A stretch of DNA of 64,000 bases from Planctomycetota bacterium (GCA_026991575.1 JALXBF010000069.1:1-64000); one strand, 5' to 3'; counted from the first letter of the stretch, positions 52,590 through 62,283 are shown. Notes: a model not told the origin generated them from the sequence alone. Translations and numbers: made by a program.

Positions 52590-55436
52590 CTACTCCAGAT
52601 ACAGGAACTCGTTGCTGTTAAACAGGGCACGGCACACGGCGCGCAGCCCAAACCGACGGGCAACCGCCAGCGCCGCCCGACGTTCCCGATCGTCCGGGGG
52701 CCGCTGGTACAGCAGCACGAACGCACGCTCCACCTGAGCGGTCAGGTCCGTACCTACCTCACGCTCAATCCGCCGCGTCATGAGCTCGGCCATGTCCAGC
52801 ACGAACGAGTGATTCAGCAGCGTCAGCGCCTGCAGCGGACTGGTCGTCTCGGGCCGCCGTGGCGCGGCGAAAGCCGGATCGGGACAATCGAAGTCGCTGA
52901 GCAGGTCCACCCAGGCAGCCCGAGCATTCTGGTGGTACACGGCCCGTCGGTACGTCTCCGGGCCGACCCGATCTAACGGTTCGTACGTCGCCACGTTATC
53001 CTCCAGATACCGGTACAGCCGAAAACCCGGCCCGCCCATGCGACGGTCCAGTACCCCGGCAGCATCAAGCATCGAGTCGCGAATCTCTTCGCCGGTCAAC
53101 CGCCGCGGGGGGTAGCGCCACAGCAGACGCGTGCCGGCATCGATCCGTAGCGCGTCCGGCCGAGCGACCGACTGCTGGCGATACGTGGCCGAAAGGACGA
53201 TCATCCGATGCAGCGGCTTCAGCCGCCACCGGTAACGCAGCAGCTCGGTGGCCAGATAATCGAGCAGCTCGGGGTGAGACGGTAAGCTGCCCATCTGGCC
53301 GAAATCGCTCGGCGTCGCGACGATTCCCTGGCCAAAGTGGTAATGCCAGATACGGTTGGCCAGCACGCGAAGCGTGAGGGAGTTGGAGTCGGAAGCAATC
53401 CACTGCGCTAGCGCCAGTCGCCGCGTGGCTTCCGGGGCATCCGCCGGCAGCTCGTACCGCCCGACCGTCCTTTCCAGCACGCGGATACTCCGCGGCACCA
53501 CGACCTTGCCTCTGCGCTGCGGGTCCCCCCCGAGGAAAACGTGGAACGGTCCGGGCGCAGCCGTCATGCGACCGACCCAGTAGACGGGCAACGGAGGCAC
53601 GGTTCGGATCTTCGCTTCAATGGCTGCTAGTTCGGCTGCGAGCTCACTTAGCCGCTCCCGTTCTTCGTCAGTCAGCCCGGCCTGCAGCAGGCGATGACGA
53701 CGGTGAGCGGCGGTGACCGGCTTGCGATCGTAGCTGTCAGCCACCGTCTGCCAGCGGCGTCCGTCCATGGAGACTTCGATGCGGTACTCGCAGATGAACC
53801 GAGTATAACCGTGTGTCGGCGGTAGCTCCCTGGGCCGATCGCTGGAGAAGACGACGCGGCCGATGACCGCCGGACGAGCAAGCGTGATCGTCAGCGTGGG
53901 ACCGGCAGCAATCCAGCGGGTTCCGAAGTCGCCGTCGATGGCCCGTTCGGCCGAGTAGGCGTCGGCAAAGTCACGTGCGATCCGGCTTGCTCCGTCAGCA
54001 CGTGCTCCCTTGCTCAGAAGTGCCACGTTCTCCGGCTTCGGCCTTACCGTCCAAACCTCAAACTCGTCGATCCGGAAGTCGGTGCGGCTTTCCGGTGCGT
54101 CGTCCCGACCGAACACGACCAGGCGCACGTAGCGCGCCGCCACGGGCTGGAACGACTCCTCCGTCCGGTAGCGGCTGACCGGGGGCCGTTGCCAGCGTTC
54201 TTCCAGACGGTGACGCTGCGCCTCGGCCCGGCGAATCGCACGCTGCCGAATCTCGTCCCGCTCCCGCAGCAGTGCCGCTCGACGGGCCTGCAGCGGTGCC
54301 AGCAGCTGCTGCCGCCGGGCACGCTGCGCCGCAGTGGCTAGCTCCCGGTCTCCATGCCGAACGCCGGCAAACGTAGCGTACCACGAGTAGTAATCCTCCT
54401 GGGTGATCGGATCAAACTTGTGATCGTGGCAGCGAGCACAGCCCATGGTGATGCCCAGGAACGCCTCGGCCGTTGCCCGGATGATCTCGTCCAGCGTGTT
54501 CGCTCGGATGATCGCCGCTTGCACCGGATCCTGGTTGCCCACGTTGTCGTACGGACCACACACGAGAAAAGCGGTGCCAACGGCAACGTCCGGGTTATCA
54601 CTGTCAAGCACATCACCTGCCAGCTGCTCGATGATGAACCGGTTGAACGGCTTGTCTCGATTGAACGAGCGGATGACGTAGTCGCGATAGGGCCAGAGAT
54701 TGTTGATGAGTACGTTGCGTTCAAAACCGTTGCTTTCACCGAAACGGGCCACATCAAGCCAGTGCCTGCCCCACTGCTCGCCATAAGCGGGCGAAGCCAG
54801 CAACCGGTCGACGACGCGTTCGTAGGCTGCCGGGTGGTCGTCGTTCAGGAAGGTGAGAAGCAGTTCCTCGTGTGGCGGAAGCCCGGTCAGGTCGTAGCAG
54901 ACGCGACGCAGCCAGGTGCGGCGATCCGTCGGCGGGCTGGGAGTCAGACCGGCCTGCTGCAGCCGCACGTACACAAAACGGTCGATCGGGTTGTGCTGCC
55001 AGTGTTCGGGAGCACCGGGCGTGTCCGGAGGGGAAACCCGTCGTAACGGACGGTATGCCCACCAGTCAGAACCAGCACCTTTGGGACGTAGCACAACGTC
55101 CTCGGGCCAGTGTGCACCGGCGGCGATCCAGCGGCGCAGCGTCTCGATCTGCTCGGGGGTCAGCGGAGGCCCGGCCTTTGGCATCTCCACCCGACCGTCC
55201 GGCCCTGGGGCCACCAGCCGCAGCAGCTTGCTAGCCTCTGGGGCTCCGGGGCGGACCAGCCCGCGGGCTCTGAGGTCTGCTGCCGTGTTAAGCGATAGCC
55301 CGCCTTTGCGCTGCTTGGCATTGTGACAGATCAAACAGCGGCCTTCAAAAATCGGGGCCACATCGCGCCGAAACTCGACCGAGGGCCCGGCAAGCAAGAA
55401 GGCAGTCAGGATGATCGAGCACAGTTCCGCGGTCAC
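52590..55436 (-). CDS. PSD1-type cytochrome (PSCyt1-DUF1549-DUF1553)
   Basis: A 948-residue exported protein with a short signal peptide (SIILTAFLLAGPSVEF). An N-terminal c-type haem domain has CLICHN (about residue 34). DUF1549 follows (NPIDRFVYVRLQQAGLTPSP, LRRVCYDLTGLPP, YGEQWGRHWLDVARFGESNGFERN), with AEAFLGITMGCARCHDHKFDPITQEDYY carrying a second CxxCH. A galactose-binding-like insert (RYVRLVVFGRDDAPESRTDFRIDEFEVWT) precedes DUF1553 (LAQWIASDSNSLTLRVLANRIWHYHFGQGIV, NEFLYLE at the end). These proteins form operons with DUF1501 genes across Planctomycetota, as here. Proposed roles are periplasmic electron transfer or polymer breakdown; unproven. Confidence 0.92.
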   Translation of the reverse strand: MTAELCSIILTAFLLAGPSVEFRRDVAPIFEGRCLICHNAKQRKGGLSLNTAADLRARGLVRPGAPEASKLLRLVAPGPDGRVEMPKAGPPLTPEQIETLRRWIAAGAHWPEDVVLRPKGAGSDWWAYRPLRRVSPPDTPGAPEHWQHNPIDRFVYVRLQQAGLTPSPPTDRRTWLRRVCYDLTGLPPHEELLLTFLNDDHPAAYERVVDRLLASPAYGEQWGRHWLDVARFGESNGFERNVLINNLWPYRDYVIRSFNRDKPFNRFIIEQLAGDVLDSDNPDVAVGTAFLVCGPYDNVGNQDPVQAAIIRANTLDEIIRATAEAFLGITMGCARCHDHKFDPITQEDYYSWYATFAGVRHGDRELATAAQRARRQQLLAPLQARRAALLRERDEIRQRAIRRAEAQRHRLEERWQRPPVSRYRTEESFQPVAARYVRLVVFGRDDAPESRTDFRIDEFEVWTVRPKPENVALLSKGARADGASRIARDFADAYSAERAIDGDFGTRWIAAGPTLTITLARPAVIGRVVFSSDRPRELPPTHGYTRFICEYRIEVSMDGRRWQTVADSYDRKPVTAAHRRHRLLQAGLTDEERERLSELAAELAAIEAKIRTVPPLPVYWVGRMTAAPGPFHVFLGGDPQRRGKVVVPRSIRVLERTVGRYELPADAPEATRRLALAQWIASDSNSLTLRVLANRIWHYHFGQGIVATPSDFGQMGSLPSHPELLDYLATELLRYRWRLKPLHRMIVLSATYRQQSVARPDALRIDAGTRLLWRYPPRRLTGEEIRDSMLDAAGVLDRRMGGPGFRLYRYLEDNVATYEPLDRVGPETYRRAVYHQNARAAWVDLLSDFDCPDPAFAAPRRPETTSPLQALTLLNHSFVLDMAELMTRRIEREVGTDLTAQVERAFVLLYQRPPDDRERRAALAVARRFGLRAVCRALFNSNEFLYLE

Positions 55437-55923
55437 GACCAGGCCTCACCACTGGCTGCCATCACAGATCAACAAGATCAACATATGCGGATCCTGCAAG
55501 TAGGCTACCACCGCGGTCGGCGAAAGAAAAGACGTGCGCGTCAGCTCGAATCCAAGACATGCCCCGACTCGTTCTTCCGATTCGGTCGTTCACCCCACTG
55601 TGGAAGGGTCGACACAACCGACAGAGCCGTACGCCCGATCATCACGGCCGGCCGAGGAGCGGTTTCGCGCGATCGAGACGGCCACGGGTCGCGGGGCTGC
55701 CGTGAAGGGCGACGATCGCAGATGGTGGATGCGCATCTGTAGTCGGTCGGCCGTGCCCGCCATCGGGGGGGGCGAGCCGCGACAGCCGGAACCCGCGAAG
55801 CGGGCCGCTTCGGGCTTTCGGCCGTAGCCACGTAGAATCGAGTGAGCTTCGGATGCGGCAGCACGAGCGGCCGCACGCACGCACCGGCCGGCTCGCCGAC
55901 GGCCGCTTCGTGGTTGCGTGTCT
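55437..55923. other. 490 bp divergent intergenic region
   Basis: Separates the PSD1 operon (minus) from the PVC haem protein (plus), so promoters for both are expected. Frames on both strands here are Arg/Ser/Pro-rich and unsupported. I found no convincing promoter boxes or operator palindromes. Confidence 0.4.
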
Positions 55924-58900
55924 ATGGCAACGCCCGCGATGAGACTCACCGCCGCAGCTATCACGTGCTTCCTCGCCTGTTGCCCGCCGCTCCGGGCACA
56001 AGTTACGCTCGATCCGGATACGGTCCCGGTGCCCCAGCAGACGGCGCGCATGATGCACGTCCCGCCGGGCTGGCGTGTGGAAGTGTTTGCTGCCGAGCCG
56101 ACGGTTGTGAACCCGCTGGCGATCGATTTCGACCAGGAAGGTCGAGCATACGTGCTGGAAGCACGTCAGTACCCACAGAAGGCCCCCGAGAACAAGGCCG
56201 GTGCGGACCGCATCCTCGTGCTCGAGGACACGGACGGTGATCATCGAGCAGACCGCGTCCGCGTCTTCGCCGACGGCCTGAATCTGGCCTCTGGGCTGGC
56301 GGTCGGTTACGGGGGCGTCTTCGTGGGCCAGGCGCCGGAGCTGCTGTTCCTGGCCGATAGCGACGGAGACCTCCGTGCCGATCGCCGTCAGGTGCTTCTA
56401 ACCGGCTGGGCCTACGAGGATACGCACGAGACGCTAAACAGTCTGACATGGGGCCCGGACGGTTGGCTGTACGGCACGCACGGTATCATGCACCATTCGG
56501 AAGTGGCCGGCTACCGGTTCAACGCAGCCGTCTGGCGATATCACCCACGAACGAAGCGGTTTGAACTGGTTGCCGAAGGCACGAACAACCCCTGGGGCCT
56601 GGACTACCTGCCCAACGGTGACTGGGTCATCAGCACCTCCGTGATCCCGCACCTGTACGCCATCGTGCCCGGTGGCTTCCACCGCCACGGTCTGGTTCGC
56701 TGGTGGTCGAACCCATACGCTTACGGAGAGGTCCCCCCCATCGTTGATCATCGCCATTTCCCGCCCAACATGGCTGGCTGGGACCTGGTGCTGAAAACCG
56801 ACAGCGCGACAGTGCCCGAGCCGGTTTCCGACGAGCGTGATCCGGTGCGCGCCTACGGAGGTGGCCACGCACACAGTGGTCTGGCGCTGAGCCACGGCAC
56901 GCCCGTGCCTGCCGCTTACCGGAACGCTGCCCTTATCGGCAACCTGCATGGCAATCGCATCAACGCCGACGTCATCCGGCCTTACCGCTCGCTGTACGTG
57001 GCCAGCCATCGCAAGGACTTCCTCACGTGCGACGACCCGTACTTCCGCCCAGTCCACCTGCGCTGGGGGCCCGACGGCTCCCTCTACGTGCTCGACTGGT
57101 ACGATCGCCAGATCTGCCACAACACGGACGAGGCGGTGTGGGACAAGCGGCTCGGTCGCATCTACAAGGTCATCCCCCCTGAACGCCCGGCCACGGAACG
57201 TGACGCTTCCATCGAACAGCTGCTGGTGAGCGAGTATGTCTGGCACTGGCGGCTGGCCCTGAGGTTGATTGCAGAGCGGCGGGCGTCGGTGCCACGAAGC
57301 ACACTCGTGCGCATGCTCGATACCGCTGCGGAGCCGATGGCGTTGCGAGCATTGTGGGCGCTACATCTGTCCGGTGGACTAACCGAAGCGGATCTGCGAC
57401 GGCTGCTGGCGGATCCGCGCAGTGAGCTCCGCCGATGGGCGGTTCGACTGCTCAGCGAGCCACAGTATCGGGGCCGCGTGGATGAGTTTGCCGACGAGCT
57501 ACTGCGACTGGCCGCCCGGGAGCCGTCGCCGCGGGTTCGCCTGGAGCTTGCCTCAGCCGCCACGCGGTGGGCTGCGTGGGGGGGACGCGAAGCTCTGCTA
57601 CACGAGTTGATGCTCCACGATGAGGATGCCGATGACCCGGCCATCCCCGCTCTAATCTGGACGGCATACGAATCCGATCTTGAACACCACGCGGCCCGCC
57701 GGGCCGGGTGGTTGGCCAAGCACAGTGATCGGGCTGTCATCCAGCGCCACGTGCTGCCTTGGTTCCTGCGCCGGCTGGCAGAGGACGGAACCGACTCGGC
57801 ATTGAGGCTGGCTCTGGACACGTTGGCGCAAGTGCGCTCGGCGGACGCGGCACGGTACACGCTGCGTGAGTTCGCACGCGGGCTGAGCAGGCCGTCAGAG
57901 AAGCTGGCGACCGAGTGGGCACGTGTCCGTTCTGCGCTGGAACCGTTGCTTGCGCGACCGGCGGACCGGCTTCTGCTGGCGCGGGTAGGTGCGCTCTTCG
58001 CGGACCCCTGTGCGGTCAGCATGCTCATCGCGGCGATGCACGAGGCCAATCGCCCGCCAGCGGAACGGTTGGCTGCCGTTGAGGTGCTGGGACGAACGCC
58101 GGTGGAGCAGGCGCGCGAAGCGCTGGTGTCTGCAGTCCTGGACAGCAAGCTCCTACTAAGCGTGCGCAGGGCGGCCGTACAGGCGATGAAGCGGGGCATG
58201 ACCCGGGCCCAGGCAGCTGAGCTCGTGCGGCACTGGCATCGTGTTCCCCCCGAACTCCAGCATGAGGTGTTGCTGCTTTTGGCCACGTCGCGGCTCGGGG
58301 CAGAGCAGCTGATTGCGGGCATGGAACGCGGATGGGTGCCGCGGGACGACGTGCCCGAGGGGGCTGTGCGGCGGATCCTGATGGTTGCTGACAGAGCGCT
58401 GGTCGAGCGGTTGCGCACGGTCTGGGGCAACCTTCAGGCGATGACCGTGCCGGAGGCCCGGCGGGAGATCGCTCGCCTGGGCCCTGCGCTGGCGACGCTA
58501 CCCGGGAACCGCCACCGAGGCAAGCGGCTGTTCAGCACGCACTGTGCCGGCTGCCACCGGTTCCGCGGAGAAGGCCATGCCGTCGGCCCGGACCTGGAGG
58601 GCGCCCAGCTGAACGACCCATTCTACCTTTTGTATAACATCGCCGATCCAAACCGCGTCGTCGGCGCCGCTTACTACACCGTGCGGGTCATGGACCGGCA
58701 GGGACGAGTGCACCAGGGACTGCTGGTCCGCCGCGACGGCAGCGGGCTGGAACTGAAGGCCGAACAGGGTCAGACGCTGCGGTTCAGCCGGGACGAAGTG
58801 GAAGAGGTGCGCGTCTTACAAGAATCGCTGATGCCAGCAGACATCGCGAGCCGGTTCACGGCCCAGCAGTTCGCCGACCTGGTCGCCTACCTGATGGGCG

Positions 58901-59406
58901 ACCTTCGCTTGACGGCAGGTTACCGCTACGGGCCACTCGTTGCTGACCGGCCGCTTGAGAGCACATTGCCGGTGGACGGTAGGTTGAACCCGCTAAGCTA
59001 TGACCCGGAGGGATGGCAGCCGTTTCGGATCGGCCCGGCAGGGAAGGTCATCTTCTCCATGGTGGGGCTGGATCGGAACCGGCGACCACCTGAGGCTGCA
59101 TACTACGTGTACGTACGGGTGTACAGTCCGACGGCACGGGACGTGACCATGTGGCTGGACGCCCGTAAGGCGGCGCGGGTGTGGGTCAACGGCAACGAAG
59201 TGTTCACGGGACGGAAGCTGACGGTACCCGTGCGGTTTTCGATCACGCTGCGGCGGGGCGAGAATGAACTGCTCATCAAGCTGGCCAACATCGTGCGCGA
59301 TCCGAACGCCCCGGCGGCAGCGGGTGAGTGTTCGTTTGCGGCCTGGTTGGTCGACCCAGAGCATGAGCTGGCGCTGATCAGCCCGGACGGCGACCGCATC
59401 CAGTGA
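55924..59406 (+). CDS. PVC-type haem-binding CxxCH protein (TIGR02604/TIGR02603)
   Basis: An exported giant of about 1160 residues. Signal peptide MRLTAAAITCFLACCPPLRAQ; starts at 55918, 55924 or 55939 are all possible. Residues about 40-420 form a glucose-dehydrogenase-like propeller (PPGWRVEVFAAEPTVVNPLAIDFDQEG, GPDGWLYGTHG, HLRWGPDGSLYVLDWYD). HEAT-type helical repeats follow (about 430-840). A cytochrome c domain has GKRLFSTHCAGCHRFRGEGHAVGPDLEG (CxxCH near residue 873), and RVHQGLLVRRDGSGLELK comes after. The C-terminus is a jelly-roll-like domain (KAARVWVNGNEVFTGRKLTVP). The family is specific to planctomycetes and relatives; it is assumed to be a periplasmic redox or glycan-oxidising protein. 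Confidence 0.9.
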   Translation: MATPAMRLTAAAITCFLACCPPLRAQVTLDPDTVPVPQQTARMMHVPPGWRVEVFAAEPTVVNPLAIDFDQEGRAYVLEARQYPQKAPENKAGADRILVLEDTDGDHRADRVRVFADGLNLASGLAVGYGGVFVGQAPELLFLADSDGDLRADRRQVLLTGWAYEDTHETLNSLTWGPDGWLYGTHGIMHHSEVAGYRFNAAVWRYHPRTKRFELVAEGTNNPWGLDYLPNGDWVISTSVIPHLYAIVPGGFHRHGLVRWWSNPYAYGEVPPIVDHRHFPPNMAGWDLVLKTDSATVPEPVSDERDPVRAYGGGHAHSGLALSHGTPVPAAYRNAALIGNLHGNRINADVIRPYRSLYVASHRKDFLTCDDPYFRPVHLRWGPDGSLYVLDWYDRQICHNTDEAVWDKRLGRIYKVIPPERPATERDASIEQLLVSEYVWHWRLALRLIAERRASVPRSTLVRMLDTAAEPMALRALWALHLSGGLTEADLRRLLADPRSELRRWAVRLLSEPQYRGRVDEFADELLRLAAREPSPRVRLELASAATRWAAWGGREALLHELMLHDEDADDPAIPALIWTAYESDLEHHAARRAGWLAKHSDRAVIQRHVLPWFLRRLAEDGTDSALRLALDTLAQVRSADAARYTLREFARGLSRPSEKLATEWARVRSALEPLLARPADRLLLARVGALFADPCAVSMLIAAMHEANRPPAERLAAVEVLGRTPVEQAREALVSAVLDSKLLLSVRRAAVQAMKRGMTRAQAAELVRHWHRVPPELQHEVLLLLATSRLGAEQLIAGMERGWVPRDDVPEGAVRRILMVADRALVERLRTVWGNLQAMTVPEARREIARLGPALATLPGNRHRGKRLFSTHCAGCHRFRGEGHAVGPDLEGAQLNDPFYLLYNIADPNRVVGAAYYTVRVMDRQGRVHQGLLVRRDGSGLELKAEQGQTLRFSRDEVEEVRVLQESLMPADIASRFTAQQFADLVAYLMGDLRLTAGYRYGPLVADRPLESTLPVDGRLNPLSYDPEGWQPFRIGPAGKVIFSMVGLDRNRRPPEAAYYVYVRVYSPTARDVTMWLDARKAARVWVNGNEVFTGRKLTVPVRFSITLRRGENELLIKLANIVRDPNAPAAAGECSFAAWLVDPEHELALISPDGDRIQ

Positions 59407-59445
59407 CCTCTGATCGCATCCGGCGCCGCTTGACGGGCGTGCCCC

Positions 59446-60297
59446 TCAGACAAACTCGACCTGGATTCGTTCCGGTATGATCTCCGCAGCGGCAGCTTCG
59501 TCCAACAACCGCTGTACCGCTTCGCGCCCGCGCGGTCCATAGTCGACCGTCCATTCGTTGACGTATCGGCTCACAAAGTCCTCAGCACGGGCCCGGTCCA
59601 GGTCACGGGCATACTGAAGCGCGTACTCTAGAGCTTCATCCTTGTGCTCAAGTGCGTACAGGATACTGCGGCGCACGTCATCCGTGATTGCTTTCATGAG
59701 TTCCGGCCCAAGATCGCGGCGAACGACATTGCCGCCCAACGGCAACGGGAGGCCGGTCGTCTCGTACCACCACTGACCCAGGTCCACCACCGGGTGCAGG
59801 CCTAAGTCCCCGTAGGTCAGCTGACCCTCGTGAATGATCAGCCCAGCATCGACCTTACCGGCAGCAACGATGGGCAGAATCTGGTCGAACGGATAGACCT
59901 CGTAGGCGAACGACGCTCTTAGCATCAGCTTTAGCGTCAGAAACGCGGTGGTCATCGTGCCGGGCACGGCAATCGTTTTCTCATGCAGATCGGCCGGTCG
60001 CAGCGGTTGGCGGGCAACAACCAGCGGCCCATAACGATCGCCCATGCTGCAGCCGCAGGACATCAGGGCATACTTGTCTGCCACGTAGGCGAACGCATGG
60101 ATGCTGATGGCCGAGACTTCCAGCTCACCGCGTTCTGCGCGGCGGTTCAGCGACTCAATGTCCTCCAGGATGTGGCGGTAGCGTCGATTGCCCGTGTCGA
60201 TGCGTTCGTGCGTCAGCGCGTAGAACATGAACGCATCGTCCGAATCGGGGCTGTGACCGACACGTAGCAGGATCGTAGTGTCGTTGTTGGCTGCCAT
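59446..60297 (-). CDS. mqnD: 1,4-dihydroxy-6-naphthoate synthase (futalosine pathway)
   Basis: Converts cyclic dehypoxanthine futalosine to 1,4-dihydroxy-6-naphthoate in menaquinone synthesis. The 283-residue protein has the fold of periplasmic binding proteins but no signal peptide. Diagnostic stretches are VGHSPDSDDAFMFYAL near the start, AISIHAFAYVADKYALMSCG followed by CSMGDRYGPLVVA, TMTTAFLTLKLML, and DAGLIIHEGQLTYGDLGLHPVVDLGQWW. These distinguish MqnD from its relative MqnA. No other mqn gene is adjacent. It implies that this organism makes menaquinone by the futalosine route. Confidence 0.9.
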   Translation of the reverse strand: MAANNDTTILLRVGHSPDSDDAFMFYALTHERIDTGNRRYRHILEDIESLNRRAERGELEVSAISIHAFAYVADKYALMSCGCSMGDRYGPLVVARQPLRPADLHEKTIAVPGTMTTAFLTLKLMLRASFAYEVYPFDQILPIVAAGKVDAGLIIHEGQLTYGDLGLHPVVDLGQWWYETTGLPLPLGGNVVRRDLGPELMKAITDDVRRSILYALEHKDEALEYALQYARDLDRARAEDFVSRYVNEWTVDYGPRGREAVQRLLDEAAAAEIIPERIQVEFV

Positions 60298-60310
60298 GGT
60301 GAGGCAATTC

Positions 60311-61084
60311 CTAGCGACTTGGTGGCGGGCGCCGCGGCCGGCGTGGCGGACGGGCCGGTCGGCTGGCCGGCCGGCGAGTACTGGCCGGCTTCTGCTGCGC
60401 GGTCTTGCTCTTGCCGCCGCTGCCGATCACATACACCTTCTGCTGCTGACCGGCGGGCACGAACGGTTCGATTGGCTCCTCTTCAACCGGCTTGCCCAGG
60501 ATGACGGCAACGACCAGCGTCAGCAGCGTGACGGTCAGCGCGATGGTAAGCGGCAGTTGGAGCTCGCGTACGGTGTCGGCTGCCGCAAACCAGCTCAACG
60601 CGCCGCCGAGCAGGCTGGCAGCAAGTCCCGGCAGGAGGTAGAAACGCCGATCCTTGTCAAGCACGGAGTCCACGACGATACACAGGCCGGCGAAAGCGAT
60701 CACCGCCGCTAGCGCCGCAAGATAACGACGCCACGTCCCGCCAGGCCGCGCCAGACCGAGAAATTCCTCTCGTGTGATGATTCCGTCCCCGTCCAGGTCC
60801 ATGCTCCGCAGCCAGTCGCCGAATTGCTCGAGCCGGGGGTCGTCCGACGTGAAGTCCTCGTCCAGCTCGATCTTGCCGTTCTGATTGGTGTCGAGCAGTC
60901 GGAAGTTGGTGTCATTGCGTTCCAGCTCAACAGCGGGCGCCGCTGCGGTGCCGCCTGGGCTGCTTGACGCCGTCGAAGCGGGCGCCTGCGCAGGCGACGC
61001 CTGCTGAGCCTCACCGGCCAGCGGCAGGCAGCAGACTAGCATCAAGGCCACCAGCGCGGTGCCCGGTCTCCGGTCAAATGCCAT
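60311..61084 (-). CDS. EF-hand membrane protein
   Basis: About 257 residues with a signal peptide (TALVALMLVCCLPLAGEAQQ), then an Ala/Ser/Pro linker. Two EF-hand calcium loops follow: LDTNQNGKIELDEDF and MDLDGDGIITREEF (about residues 65-110). Three membrane helices come next (YLAALAAVIAFAGLCIVV; LLPGLAASLLGGALSWF; ALTVTLLTLVVAVIL), with a very basic Pro/Arg-rich tail (RPPRRPRRPPPSR). I chose the second of two adjacent ATGs because GGAG lies six bases upstream; the track start is 61114. Function unknown; the layout suggests an exported calcium-binding domain tethered to the membrane. Confidence 0.75.
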   Translation of the reverse strand: MAFDRRPGTALVALMLVCCLPLAGEAQQASPAQAPASTASSSPGGTAAAPAVELERNDTNFRLLDTNQNGKIELDEDFTSDDPRLEQFGDWLRSMDLDGDGIITREEFLGLARPGGTWRRYLAALAAVIAFAGLCIVVDSVLDKDRRFYLLPGLAASLLGGALSWFAAADTVRELQLPLTIALTVTLLTLVVAVILGKPVEEEPIEPFVPAGQQQKVYVIGSGGKSKTAQQKPASTRRPASRPARPPRRPRRPPPSR

Positions 61085-61138
61085 CATCTGCTCCGTTGAC
61101 AGGGCCTGCAGCAACGAACTCGTCTTGATTCTACCGGC

Positions 61139-61954
61139 TCAGCCAGAATGCCTCAGGATCTTCCGGGCAATCGCAACCATCTGGTCGTGAATCAGCCCGT
61201 TGGTTGCCAGCAGATCCGGTTCGTAGAGGTCGAACACGGTGCCGTCCAGCTTTGTCACACGACCACCGGCTTCCTGCACGAGCAGCACGCCGGCAGCACA
61301 ATCCCACGCGTGCAAGTGAGTCGCATAGAAGCCGTCAAAACGACCGGCCGCCACATAAGCCAGATCCAGAGCAGCCGATCCCAGACGCCGCACCGCGTGA
61401 CTTGCCTCACAGAAGGCGGCGAAAAGCTCCAACAGTTCGGGGCGCCGTCGCGGCCGGGGCGGGAACCCTGTCACCAGCAGCGCCGCAGACAGCTCATGGA
61501 CCGCGCTGACGTGGATCTGCTCACCGTTCAGCCACGCGCCTTGCTCGCGGGCAGCATAGTACAACTCGTCGGTTGCCGGCGCGTAGATGACACCGACTTC
61601 GACATCCGTGCCGACCGTTGCCGCGATGGAGACGGCAAAGAGATCGAGGCCGTGCAAGTAGTTGGCTGTGCCGTCCAGGGGGTCGACCACCCAGCGCACC
61701 GTTGCCGGGCCCGTTGCCCCTGCCTCAGCATCGCCGGCCGCGGCGCCTTCCTCACCAAGGAACGCATGCTCGGGGAACTGCTCAAGGAGAAAGCGGCGGA
61801 TGGCCTCTTCCGCTTCGACGTCCGCCTTGGTGACCACGTCGCCTGGAGCCTTCTGCCGAGCCTTCACTCGGCCGCGGTAGCGCAGCAGGACGTCGCCGCC
61901 GACCCGTGCGGCATCCAGCGCAGCCTGAAGCAACTTGGACCGTTCAATCGTCAC
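61139..61954 (-). CDS. Inositol-monophosphatase-family phosphatase
   Basis: A 271-residue cytosolic metal-dependent phosphatase. Motifs: DVVTKADVEAEEAIRRFL and FLGEEG (metal site 1), WVVDPLDGTANYLHGLDLFAVSIA (the DPLDGT signature) and HAWDCAAGVLLVQEAGGRVT (C-terminal WDxAAG). All metal ligands are present. The family acts on inositol phosphates, sugar phosphates or PAP; SuhB-, CysQ- and histidinol-phosphatase-type activities cannot be separated from sequence alone. GTG start at 61954, overlapping the stop of a possible 49-residue ORF upstream by the GTGA arrangement. It lies 25 bp from the EF-hand gene's track start on the same strand. Confidence 0.9.
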   Translation of the reverse strand: MTIERSKLLQAALDAARVGGDVLLRYRGRVKARQKAPGDVVTKADVEAEEAIRRFLLEQFPEHAFLGEEGAAAGDAEAGATGPATVRWVVDPLDGTANYLHGLDLFAVSIAATVGTDVEVGVIYAPATDELYYAAREQGAWLNGEQIHVSAVHELSAALLVTGFPPRPRRRPELLELFAAFCEASHAVRRLGSAALDLAYVAAGRFDGFYATHLHAWDCAAGVLLVQEAGGRVTKLDGTVFDLYEPDLLATNGLIHDQMVAIARKILRHSG

Positions 61955-62100
61955 AGATGCCTTTCCCGTTGGGTTGTGCCGGTGCTGCCACTCTCGCGAC
62001 AGGTTGCGCTACGCCGGGCCACGGCCGCAAACAGGGCACCCGCTCTGGTCGCGATCCGGACGAGAGAGTCAGTGGGACCAAGCGGGGCGCGACGGTTCAT
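61951..62100 (-). CDS. Possible small ORF coupled to the phosphatase gene (49 residues)
   Basis: ATG at 62100; the stop overlaps the GTG start of the phosphatase as GTGA. The peptide starts MNRRAPLGPTDSLVRIATRAG and is basic, with one short hydrophobic run (GALFAAVA). No family is recognised. The overlap would allow coupled translation, but a chance frame is equally possible. Confidence 0.25.
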   Translation of the reverse strand: MNRRAPLGPTDSLVRIATRAGALFAAVARRSATCRESGSTGTTQRERHL

Positions 62101-62102
62101 TC

Positions 62103-62168
62103 TCAGAGGATGTCGACGAGCTGTCCAGTCATGCTGCCGCCGGGTCGTTTGCCGGCGGTGAATTCCAT
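62103..62168 (-). CDS. Possible 21-residue leader ORF with a strong ribosome binding site
   Basis: GAGGAG lies seven bases before an ATG at 62168, followed by 21 codons (MEFTAGKRPGGSMTGQLVDIL) and a stop, three bases before the next small ORF. The ribosome binding site is among the best in the window. It may be an upstream leader, or what is left of a decayed gene start. Confidence 0.25.
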   Translation of the reverse strand: MEFTAGKRPGGSMTGQLVDIL

Positions 62169-62283
62169 GCGCGATCTCCTCAATTACCCTCGGCAGATCG
62201 TGTCACAAACAGGCCATCGGCCGAGCGTGCGGACTCTGGCAAAGGATCGGGGGATGACAGCTGCTTGGTCGTCGCCGGGGTGC
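62169..62283. other. Short gap before the minus-strand phosphatase leader region
   Basis: Together with the two possible small ORFs at 61951-62168, this makes a stretch of about 330 bp between the phosphatase and the oxidoreductase without a firm gene. No T-run terminator is visible after the oxidoreductase stop at 62284. The phosphatase promoter, if separate, should lie here. Confidence 0.35.

Noticed and set aside
61148-62161. 337-codon plus-strand ORF
   Set aside because: Shadow of the inositol-monophosphatase-family gene, which has DPLDGT and WDCAAG on the minus strand.
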